Shown here piece after piece: positions 1 through 6,966 of a DNA stretch of 64,000 nucleotides. The translations under genes and the position numbers were made by a program. The stretch spans positions 106,724 through 170,723 of the forward strand of contig CASDXG010000099.1 in assembly GCA_949285025.1 (NCBI GenBank), written 5' to 3'. Below the pieces are notes generated by a model. It searched no databases, was not told the DNA's origin, and saw nothing but the letters and a program-made list of their open reading frames with translations. This DNA is from an uncultured Bacteroides sp. (GTDB taxonomy: Bacteria; Bacteroidota; Bacteroidia; Bacteroidales; Bacteroidaceae). The first letter of the stretch is position 1; each line of letters opens with the position of its first letter.

Positions 1-476
1 GCAATCGAGAAAGATTCTCCACTACTGTAGTAACCATATTCCTTTACAAGGTCGGTCATTACCTTTATCGCTTCCTTTGCTGTACGCGAACGCTGCAATG
101 CTACATATATAAGGCTTCCATAATCCATAATACCGGTCGAATCCACCAATTCAGGACGCCCGCCAAAAGTGGTTTCTCCAATAGTAACCTGAAACTCATT
201 CATGTTGCCGATTACATTATATGTCTGTTTTGCTTCTTTTATCTGACCTAAATATTTTCCGGTATCCCAATCGTATATTGCACGCATAGCTCCCGAAGGA
301 TGTATTGCAGCAGGGTAATGACATAAGAAACCGAACATGCCATATGAATCAGCTGAATAAGATACGATGACCGATCCATCGGCAGAAGCTTTCTTCCCTA
401 CGATAAAGTTGGTACAAGCCCAACCGCTTGTTATCACTGCCGTAAACAATACTACGGCTAACATTATTCTCTTCAT
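1..476 (-). CDS. Peptidase family C69 dipeptidase, 3' part outside the window
   Basis: The first 158 codons of a minus-strand gene that runs off the left edge. The protein starts with a hydrophobic signal peptide (MKRIMLAVVLFTAVITSGWA) followed directly by CTNFIVGKKASADGS. In C69/U34 dipeptidases the cysteine exposed by removal of the leader is the N-terminal nucleophile, and the C-T-x-F/I-x-V-G-K-x-A-S-x-D-G-S block is the family signature. It then continues with the expected YxADSYG-like stretch. Likely a periplasmic or surface dipeptidase that degrades short peptides; substrate specificity cannot be read from the fragment. It lies just downstream of the M23 peptidase gene on the same strand (16 bases apart), so the two may be co-transcribed. 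Confidence 0.85.
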   Translation of the reverse strand, partial: MKRIMLAVVLFTAVITSGWACTNFIVGKKASADGSVIVSYSADSYGMFGFLCHYPAAIHPSGAMRAIYDWDTGKYLGQIKEAKQTYNVIGNMNEFQVTIGETTFGGRPELVDSTGIMDYGSLIYVALQRSRTAKEAIKVMTDLVKEYGYYSSGESFSI

Positions 477-492
477 TTCAATCATATTTAAT

Positions 493-2154
493 TTAAAATT
501 CATAATTTTCACGCGTCTCATTTCCGCAATAATCCGTCACAACAATGTCCATACGGTGATGTTTTCCTCTGCTTATTCTGTCTTTATCCTGAATGACAAG
601 CATGCCTTTTTTCAATCCAAACAGAACAAAAGAACCATCTACGTATACCTTATATTCTGCGACTCCCGTTTCACCGTCACTGACACGGAAACGGATATTC
701 CGTGATGATTGCCAAGACGACCGCCCTACCGGAATCACACGGGGAGGAACGGTATCGACAGCTACTGAAAATGTTCCGAAATTGCGAACCTTTGTATGCA
801 CCCATCCTTCGGAATATTGCCCTCCTTCCGAATGTCTGCGGGCGCCGTCCATTCTTACAATATAGTACTTAGTCGTATCGGGTACGGATAATTGCCGCAC
901 TCCAATGGCTAAATCGCAATAATCATGCAAAGGCACATTGCCGGCATCAAGCATGTAATTGAATGAAACATCCGCACTGTCACCTTTCACTTCGGTATAT
1001 AACCGCGCATCATCGTACAACATTCCTTTCGGAATGACGAATTCCAATCCGGGTTTCTGCACGATATTCGTCCGATTCCAATACAAATGCTGTCCATTCC
1101 CGTCCTTTTTTCCTGATATATCCTGCCGTTTCCCTCTGACTGTAAAACGATACTTTTCCGTGTTCCCGAAATTATCCTCCAACACATAACAGAAAGCATA
1201 ATCGCGCTCTTCATCAATTGTTATCGCCCCATTTCCCTTTTCTGTAAACAGGATGCCCAGCTTATTCCCCGAAGACTTATATGAACGCATCACCAATCGG
1301 CGCGTACGCTGCAATTCATCATAGTCGATAAATCCATTAATCATCCGGTTCTCCCGAGGAGAAATCTCGTCCGTTTTACTGCAAAACACCTTTACCGAAT
1401 CAACATATAATGTGACAGAATGCACTCCATAATGATTCGTTGTTTCGTCCATATAGTCTTTTGCAATAATACCCGTATAAATCTTCCCCCATGCATACAC
1501 CGGAGAATCCAAAGAAGAGACCCCGAGCAATAGTTTTTTATCCGAACCGTTTATCAATCCCTGTCCGACAAGCGGATAAAAACCGACCATTGACGCAACG
1601 GGAGGTTTCGCGTCTTTTAAACAATTCCGGAAGTACGGCAAAGGGTCGATATAATTCCCATTGTCGGTACGCCGTATTTCCAAATGGATATGCGGCCCGG
1701 CCGATGCTCCCTCATTACCGCTCAAAGCAATTGCTTCGCCCGCCTTTACCGGAAACTCGTCAGGCTCAAAAGACAAATCACAGGTGAACGTCTCATACTT
1801 ATACTGATAATCTCTGACACGTTCCTGCAGAGAAGGCATAAACTTCTCCACATGCCCATATACAGAAGTATGCCCGTCAGGATGAGTAACATATACAGCT
1901 TGTCCGTATCCGCCATGAAAGACTGCGGCACGAGATATATATCCATCGGCAACCGAACGCACTACTTTCCCTGTCACTCCCTGCGTCTTTATATCAATTC
2001 CTCCATGAAAATGATTAGGACGGAGCTCTCCGAAATTTGCACTTAACAGCATAGGGAAATCAATAGGCGAACGATATGTCACCGTATCCGCACTTTGCGC
2101 TCTCACCCACAAGCCCATACTCAACAATATTGCTGTTCCTATTCTACGTATCAT
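493..2154 (-). CDS. M23 family metallopeptidase, exported
   Basis: 553 residues with an N-terminal signal peptide ending near residue 20 (LWVRAQ). The M23 (LytM/peptidase_M23) domain occupies about residues 30-170 and shows the zinc ligands in HFHGGIDIK and HIHLEIR together with the connecting YGHVEKF. These enzymes cleave peptide cross-links in peptidoglycan, or when inactive activate amidases; here both zinc motifs are intact, so an active endopeptidase is likely. The 380-residue C-terminal part is beta-rich and has no recognised catalytic motif; this long form is usual for the Bacteroidetes members. A -7 element (TATCTTTG on the minus strand, 2178-2185) sits just upstream of the start. Confidence 0.88.
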   Translation of the reverse strand: MIRRIGTAILLSMGLWVRAQSADTVTYRSPIDFPMLLSANFGELRPNHFHGGIDIKTQGVTGKVVRSVADGYISRAAVFHGGYGQAVYVTHPDGHTSVYGHVEKFMPSLQERVRDYQYKYETFTCDLSFEPDEFPVKAGEAIALSGNEGASAGPHIHLEIRRTDNGNYIDPLPYFRNCLKDAKPPVASMVGFYPLVGQGLINGSDKKLLLGVSSLDSPVYAWGKIYTGIIAKDYMDETTNHYGVHSVTLYVDSVKVFCSKTDEISPRENRMINGFIDYDELQRTRRLVMRSYKSSGNKLGILFTEKGNGAITIDEERDYAFCYVLEDNFGNTEKYRFTVRGKRQDISGKKDGNGQHLYWNRTNIVQKPGLEFVIPKGMLYDDARLYTEVKGDSADVSFNYMLDAGNVPLHDYCDLAIGVRQLSVPDTTKYYIVRMDGARRHSEGGQYSEGWVHTKVRNFGTFSVAVDTVPPRVIPVGRSSWQSSRNIRFRVSDGETGVAEYKVYVDGSFVLFGLKKGMLVIQDKDRISRGKHHRMDIVVTDYCGNETRENYEF

Positions 2155-2177
2155 CCCAAATGATTTTAATCAATGAG

Positions 2178-2185
2178 CAAAGATA
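2178..2185 (-). promoter_or_regulatory. -7 promoter element for the M23 peptidase gene
   Basis: Reads TATCTTTG on the minus strand, matching the Bacteroidetes TAnnTTTG element, 23 bases before the start codon. I see no clear TTG -33 box at the right spacing. Confidence 0.5.
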
Positions 2186-2245
2186 ATATTTTTAGAAGAA
2201 ACCGTCTGTTCCAACCATGCGTTATTACTTTTTTGTTATATTAAT

Positions 2246-2276
2246 TTGGAAAATATACAAAACATACCTATCTTTG
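2246..2276 (+). promoter_or_regulatory. Promoter of the lysO leader
   Basis: TTG at 2246-2248 and TATCTTTG at 2269-2276 are separated by 20 bases, the canonical Bacteroidetes -33/-7 arrangement. Transcription would begin near 2283, about 210 bases before the first lysO start codon. Confidence 0.75.
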
Positions 2277-2282
2277 CAAAGA

Positions 2283-2495
2283 AATAACACAACGTTTTAC
2301 TCCAATGAACAGGATGTTTTCATACGGCCAATGCGAGAAACTTGTACAGACATTAGCAGTACAGGAGCAACGCATCGTACACGTCCATTGGTTCAACGGG
2401 TTTCTCTAAACAGCTCTTTCCATATTTTTCTTCAAAAACGCCGAAACGCGTTTTTTATCAATAGCTTTTAGTTAATCCCTAAAAACCGGAGTATT
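2283..2495 (+). promoter_or_regulatory. Long structured 5' leader of lysO, candidate cis-regulatory RNA
   Basis: Between the promoter and the lysO start lie about 210 transcribed bases. Helix candidates: CCAATG (2328-2333) with CATTGG (2386-2391), and GAGAAAC (2335-2341) with GTTTCTC (2400-2406). Their order is that of an H-type pseudoknot. A short GTAC/GTAC hairpin lies inside. Further on, AAAAACGC (2434-2441) can pair with GCGTTTTT (2448-2455) and is followed by one more T, which resembles a weak intrinsic terminator 40 bases before the gene. A 34-codon ORF (2305-2409) overlaps the helices but has no amino-acid run like a classical leader peptide. No known riboswitch class is recognised; regulation by lysine or another amino acid is only inferred from the gene downstream. 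Confidence 0.4.
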
Positions 2496-2774
2496 ATGCC
2501 CATTGCTGTAGGATTTATGTTTACCGGTATCGTTATAGGATACCTTTTACGAAATATCTCCCTTTTGAGAAATACGGAAAAAACCATCACATGTACCATT
2601 TTACTGCTGCTTTTTATTATAGGTATTTCAATAGGGTCAAATAAATCAATTATAAACAACTTGCCGCATTTCGGATGGCAAGCCGTAATATTAGCGTTTT
2701 TATCTACATGCGGCAGTGTATTTGCTTCATGGATGGTTTTGAAACTATTCTTTAAAAAGGGAGGTAAAGCATGA
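2496..2774 (+). CDS. lysO: LysO-type lysine exporter, N-terminal component
   Basis: 92 residues with three hydrophobic segments and the motif GISIGSNKS. This corresponds to the N-terminal third of LysO (YbjE, DUF340), the inner-membrane L-lysine exporter that is a single chain of about 299 residues in E. coli. The remaining two thirds are encoded by the next gene, whose ATG overlaps this stop codon (ATGA at 2771-2774), so the two are almost certainly translated together and assemble into one transporter. The summed length (92+208=300) equals the single-chain form. It is unlikely to be a recent frameshift, because each part has its own start codon and a natural end. The -33/-7 promoter and the leader upstream suggest regulated expression. 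Confidence 0.8.
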   Translation: MPIAVGFMFTGIVIGYLLRNISLLRNTEKTITCTILLLLFIIGISIGSNKSIINNLPHFGWQAVILAFLSTCGSVFASWMVLKLFFKKGGKA

Positions 2775-3397
2775 AATACAATGCAATTATCTTGGTTGTT
2801 TTCATGATGGGATGTATTTTGGGCGGCATGAACCTCATACCATCCAACCTGCATCAAACGAACGTTTCAATGTATATCCTTTACGCATTGATGTTGCAAG
2901 TGGGATTAAGCATCGGCTCTAACAAAGAGTTCAAAAACATGATTTCGGGAATAAACTTAAGACTTCTGCTAATCCCGCTTGCAACGATTTGCGGTACGCT
3001 GGTGTTTTCCGCACTGGCAGCTCTGATACTTTCGCAATGGAGTGTGTTCGACTGTATGGCCGTAGGCAGCGGATTTGCCTATTATTCTTTATCATCCATC
3101 CTCATAACCCAGTTGAAGACGGCATCTATCGGCGTCCAATTAGCCACTGAACTCAGCATAATCGCACTATTGTCAAACATATTCCGCGAAATAATCGCAC
3201 TGATCGGCGCTCCCCTCATTTATAAATATTTCGGCAAACTGGCACCTATCTCAGCTGCCGGTGTCAACTCTATGGACATAGCTTTGCCCATTATCACCAA
3301 GCACTCCGGCAAAGAAATGATACCTGTCGCCATTTTTCACGGCATTCTCATTGACATGAGCGTCCCCTTTTTCGTATCTTTCTTCTGCCAACTATAA
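2771..3397 (+). CDS. lysO: LysO-type lysine exporter, C-terminal component
   Basis: 208 residues with about six hydrophobic segments. It repeats the motif seen in the first component (here VGLSIGSNKEF), in keeping with the internal duplication of the LysO family, and carries the conserved stretch AVGSGFAYYSLSS followed by ATELSIIALLSNIFREI and a C-terminal GVNSMDIALPIITKHSG. These blocks are typical of DUF340/LysO proteins, which export L-lysine and toxic analogues across the inner membrane. Translational coupling to the first component is shown by the ATGA overlap. Function is assigned from family knowledge; transport has not been shown for the split form as far as I can tell. Confidence 0.85.
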   Translation: MKYNAIILVVFMMGCILGGMNLIPSNLHQTNVSMYILYALMLQVGLSIGSNKEFKNMISGINLRLLLIPLATICGTLVFSALAALILSQWSVFDCMAVGSGFAYYSLSSILITQLKTASIGVQLATELSIIALLSNIFREIIALIGAPLIYKYFGKLAPISAAGVNSMDIALPIITKHSGKEMIPVAIFHGILIDMSVPFFVSFFCQL

Positions 3398-3467
3398 ACA
3401 ATTATCCGTTCCATTAAGAAAGGCTTTGCCATATTATTAACAAGACAAAAACAAATTTATTTACATC

Positions 3468-4544
3468 ATGCTCAAAAAAGGAAACAGAGGCAATACCCTC
3501 CACGGTATCTTACTGATAGCATTATTCACATTTGCTGCTTTCTACATCGCAGAAATTCCATTTGTCAGACACCTTTCATTTAGTCCTCTTATTGTCGGCA
3601 TCATATTAGGAATGCTTTATGCCAACAGTCTCCGCAATCATTTACCCGAAACTTGGGTTCCCGGCATCAAGTTCTGTACAAAACAAGTTCTGCGCGCGGG
3701 CATCGTCTTATACGGATTCCGGCTGACATTAACCCAAGTCGCATCAGTGGGACTTCCTGCCATTATCATCGACACAATTATGGTCACCGGAACTATCTTG
3801 CTCGGAATCTGGTTGGGACGCCTGCTGAAAATCGACAAAGAAACCTCACTCATGACAGCAACAGGGAGTGCGATATGCGGGGCTGCCGCAGTGCTCGGAG
3901 CAGAACCTGTCGTAAAATGTGAAGGGCATAAAACAGCGATAGCTGTATCCACCGTTGTCATTTTCGGAACAATCTCCATGTTTCTCTATCCTGTTCTTTA
4001 TCGCACCGGAGCATTAAACGCACTGACTGATACCGGAGTGGCCATTTATACAGGCAGCACCCTGCATGAAGTCGCACATGTAGCAGGAGCCGGAAACGCA
4101 ATGGACCCGACAGACTCTCTGGGCATTGCCGGGACTGCAACAATCACAAAGATGATTCGGGTCATGATGCTTGCACCCGTCTTGGTAATCATGGGATTCG
4201 CATTAGCAAAAGGAAAGGACACCGGGTACAAGGACAAAGCGCAAAAAAGTAAAATTACCATACCTTGGTTTGCTTTCGGCTTCATCGGAGTCATCTGCCT
4301 TAACTCGTTTTTACAATATATAACGGGAGCGGAAAGTGTAAAAGACATCCCTTTTAACAGAACAATTGAGTACATTGATACATTCATGCTTACAATGGCC
4401 ATGACGGCTTTAGGGACAGACACAAGCATAGAAAAGTTCAAACAAGCCGGAGCCAAACCGTTCTTACTTGCAGGACTGCTGTTCATCTGGTTAATCGGCG
4501 GAGGCTATTTGCTCACCAAACACCTTGTTCCGGCATTCATGTAA
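3468..4544 (+). CDS. YeiH/UPF0324 family membrane protein, putative sulfate exporter
   Basis: 358 residues with about ten predicted membrane segments. Conserved family blocks are visible: SPLIVGIILGMLYAN near the N-terminus, LRAGIVLYGFRLT, ATGSAICGAAAVLGAEP, and the loop GSTLHEVAHVAGAG. These mark the YeiH/YeeE-like UPF0324 family, often labelled putative sulfate exporter though the substrate is poorly established. The gene starts 70 bases after lysO on the same strand, and I see no strong terminator between them, so it may be read through from the lysO promoter. A weak hairpin (ATCTGT at 4685-4690 with ACAGAT at 4695-4700) downstream could be its terminator. Confidence 0.85.
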   Translation: MLKKGNRGNTLHGILLIALFTFAAFYIAEIPFVRHLSFSPLIVGIILGMLYANSLRNHLPETWVPGIKFCTKQVLRAGIVLYGFRLTLTQVASVGLPAIIIDTIMVTGTILLGIWLGRLLKIDKETSLMTATGSAICGAAAVLGAEPVVKCEGHKTAIAVSTVVIFGTISMFLYPVLYRTGALNALTDTGVAIYTGSTLHEVAHVAGAGNAMDPTDSLGIAGTATITKMIRVMMLAPVLVIMGFALAKGKDTGYKDKAQKSKITIPWFAFGFIGVICLNSFLQYITGAESVKDIPFNRTIEYIDTFMLTMAMTALGTDTSIEKFKQAGAKPFLLAGLLFIWLIGGGYLLTKHLVPAFM

Positions 4545-4830
4545 AGAACGGTCCGCATATATGCCGGCAAAACGACATAAAATATACCGATATTTCAACC
4601 CAAATACCGCATTCTTTTCTATAAAGTATCGGGATGTTTCTAATACCGCATGCCGGGAGATTCTCCCAACTTTCAATAAAAAGCATCTGTAAGAACAGAT
4701 ATTTCTTAATTCTTTTGTACCTTTAAACAAAAATCATCTCTTCAAAAAAAGACAACAAAAACAAGTATTATAAAATTTGTTCCGAAGAAAATAATATTCC
4801 CATTTTGGAGCGTCATATTGAAAAAAGACC

Positions 4831-4838
4831 TATCTTTG
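4831..4838 (+). promoter_or_regulatory. -7 promoter element for the candidate ncRNA
   Basis: TATCTTTG matches the Bacteroidetes -7 element. A TTTG lies at 4804-4807, but the 23-base spacing is longer than the usual 19-21. Transcription would begin near 4845. Confidence 0.5.
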
Positions 4839-4844
4839 CAGAGC

Positions 4845-5112
4845 AATATAGTTGCTTTTATATAAGAAAGCGTTTTTACTTTGTCCTAAAACTGAAATTT
4901 CGCCTAAAATTTTTCCATAAGGGACAAGGACAATATGGCGTTCATTTGTTTTGTACATGGAGTTTTACAGTTAATCTGTAACTACATAATCAAAACGGCG
5001 TGGGAATATTGTTTCTTCGTTCATTTTGTGGAAGGTGTTTGGCGATACCGCAGTTTTAATGAACAGGTAGACAAGTTCCGCGCCTTTCTTTTTGTATTAT
5101 TAAAAACTCAAC
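4845..5112 (+). ncRNA. Candidate structured non-coding RNA with a long closing helix and three arms
   Basis: This 615-base gap has no convincing gene but contains a promoter element and an ordered set of complementary segments. The closing helix has two parts: GTTG...TTTTA (4851-4860) with TAAAA...CAAC (5101-5112), and AAGAAAGCG (4864-4872) with CGCCTTTCTT (5081-5090, one bulged base). Inside are arm 1, TTGTCC (4881-4886) with GGACAA (4922-4927); arm 2, ACAATAT (4930-4936) with ATATTGT (5006-5012), containing TTTTG/CAAAA (4949-4953/4991-4995) and TTACAG/CTGTAA (4965-4970/4976-4981); and arm 3, GTTCATT (5019-5025) with AATGAAC (5058-5064). It does not show the motifs of tmRNA, RNase P or SRP RNA. 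A 6S-like or Bacteroidales-1-like RNA is possible. A T-rich run follows 5085. The family assignment is open. Confidence 0.45.
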
Positions 5113-5159
5113 GCTGAATTAGGGAACTTATAAAGCACTATTTCTTTTACCGACTCGAG

Positions 5160-6056
5160 ATGGAATCGATACTAAACCAAATTCGCTCCTTCATCAACAG
5201 ATGTTTCAACGGACTTGCCCTCCAATCCCAAACAACTCCTCCGCTAAAAAGCATGTGCCTAAAAGAAAAACATGCGGGGAAAATCCTTAAAAACATAGAG
5301 ATACAACGCATCGAATCGTTAGAAGAACTGATTATTTCAGGGAAACTGAACGGAACCGATATCGCATGCATAAGAAAGATGAAACAGTTGAAACGACTGG
5401 ACTTGAAAAATGCACGAATTGTTCCGGGAGGAATAAGCTACCAAAGAGACTGTAATACGAGCCAAGATCACATAGGAAAATACTTCTTTGAAGGATTAAC
5501 CGAACTGAAAGAAGTCATTCTGCCCGATACAATTACCTGCATCGAAGAACGCGCTTTCGCCAATTGCCGGAATCTCACAACAATTGAATTACCGGAAACA
5601 CTTACACATATCGAAGCAGAAGCGTTCATCAACACCGGACTTAAAGAAGTTACAATACCACAATCGGTTACATTCTTGGGGAAAAATGCTATCACACATT
5701 GCCCCAACTTGGTGTCTGTAATACTGAAAGATGGAAATACCCCGATGCGTTGGGTCGGATACGAATTCGAATCCTGCCCGGTAGAAAAGCTTTATTTAGG
5801 AAGAAATTTAGGTTATTATGATTTCTGCGAGTTCCAGAATCCGTCCACATTACGTTCTATTACAATAGGACCAATCGTTTCCACTGTAAACATCAACATC
5901 GGAAACCAGATAAAAGAAATCATCTGTTTAGGTGAACGCCCCCCACAGTTAAACAACAAGTTCAGCCAGATGTGTACTGTTTATATCCCCAAAGCATACC
6001 ATAAAACATATTGGATAGATCCGTTTTGGGGCAAGATGAATATCAAACTAATATAA
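5160..6056 (+). CDS. BspA-type leucine-rich repeat protein
   Basis: 298 residues. From about residue 115 the chain shows BspA-like (LRR_5) repeats of the form F-x-G-L-x-x-L-x-x-V-x-L-P-x-T-I-x-x-I-x-x-x-A-F, for example ELKEVILPDTITCIEERAFA, then NLTTIELPETLTHIEAEAF and GLKEVTIPQSVTFLGKNAI. The first 50 residues have no signal peptide, which is unusual because most BspA-like proteins are exported; either it is cytoplasmic or it leaves by an unrecognised route. The C-terminus ends with the usual cap (VYIPKAYHKTYW). LRR proteins of this type mediate binding rather than catalysis; no ligand can be named. It follows the candidate ncRNA by about 50 bases. Confidence 0.75.
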   Translation: MESILNQIRSFINRCFNGLALQSQTTPPLKSMCLKEKHAGKILKNIEIQRIESLEELIISGKLNGTDIACIRKMKQLKRLDLKNARIVPGGISYQRDCNTSQDHIGKYFFEGLTELKEVILPDTITCIEERAFANCRNLTTIELPETLTHIEAEAFINTGLKEVTIPQSVTFLGKNAITHCPNLVSVILKDGNTPMRWVGYEFESCPVEKLYLGRNLGYYDFCEFQNPSTLRSITIGPIVSTVNINIGNQIKEIICLGERPPQLNNKFSQMCTVYIPKAYHKTYWIDPFWGKMNIKLI

Positions 6057-6097
6057 GATTTACAAAAAGAAAGTATTAAAAACAGACAAAGGATGAA

Positions 6098-6682
6098 TTA
6101 TCTCAATTCATCCGCATGAATACCTAACGCCTGGAGTACCGAAAAACCTAACAAGTCAAAAGCATATCCGCCTTGCCCGGAAGGAGGATTCATCCCGAAA
6201 ACGGAAATATCTTTATGCACTTTTTCCGCATCCAGCAGTGACAGCACCTCTTTCCCATAACCGGTTTCGTCCGGAACAATCAGCAAACGTACGGTTTCCT
6301 TCGCGTTTAATGCCAAAGAGAGTGCCTCGGTGAACAAAGTTTCACACGATGCCATATCAGCCGGCTGAAAAGCATACAACGAAAACTCCCCTAAACGACT
6401 TTCAAAAGCTTTTCCGTGAAGCTCTTTTTCATAATCCGACGGTATGCAGGTACTTATCTGCCTCTCTGCCGAATCATGAAACAACAACACCTGAATCTCA
6501 TTTTCTCCAAACTGCATACCCCCGTCAAGAGCCAAGCATTCCAACAACAAAGCAAGATCAGCCTTTGGCAAATCTCTCCCCACCACAGTTGTATAATGGC
6601 GATGCATGTCTCTCACAACACGGCCAAGATAAGATGCATCTATCAGCATCACATTCGGTGCAAACTGTATATTTTTCTCCAT
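6098..6682 (-). CDS. Conserved protein of unknown function (possibly DUF6621-like)
   Basis: 194 residues, soluble, no signal peptide or membrane segment. The N-terminal sequence NVMLIDASYLGRVVRDMHRH followed by ADLALLLECLALDGGM recalls a small Bacteroidales family of unknown function that I remember as DUF6621; I cannot verify the number. The layout, with a hydrophobic strand ending in D-A near residue 16 and a later VLLFHDSAE strand, would fit an alpha/beta fold. It is convergent with the LRR gene (41 bases between stops) and divergent from clpB. No function should be inferred. Confidence 0.6.
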   Translation of the reverse strand: MEKNIQFAPNVMLIDASYLGRVVRDMHRHYTTVVGRDLPKADLALLLECLALDGGMQFGENEIQVLLFHDSAERQISTCIPSDYEKELHGKAFESRLGEFSLYAFQPADMASCETLFTEALSLALNAKETVRLLIVPDETGYGKEVLSLLDAEKVHKDISVFGMNPPSGQGGYAFDLLGFSVLQALGIHADELR

Positions 6683-6966
6683 TCTATTTTATTTTTCCGG
6701 CATAAAGATACGTCTTTTCTCCGAAAACAACGGCACAAACAACCAAAAGCATCGCCATCTTTTATCTGCTACCCTCCGGGCTTTTCTCAAAAGCTCCCCA
6801 TCTTTTCTGACAAATAGTTCGTTTTTCGGACAAATTTACAGTCAAAAACCATAATAATCTGTCAATTAGACACATATATCTAATATTTTCTTTCTGGCAA
6901 AAGATTTGGACTAAACCTAACAGTTATTTCGATTATACACATAAGAAAGAAAGGAGAATAATCTAT

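Noticed and set aside
2305-2409. 34-codon ORF in the lysO leader as a gene
   Set aside because: No ribosome-binding site and no amino-acid bias of a leader peptide. The overlap with complementary segments is better described as part of the structured leader; kept only as a note there.
4935-5117. 60-codon ORF in the gap before the LRR gene
   Set aside because: It lies within the paired segments of the ncRNA candidate, has no start signals, and its translation is rich in F, V and W without a plausible membrane or signal layout.
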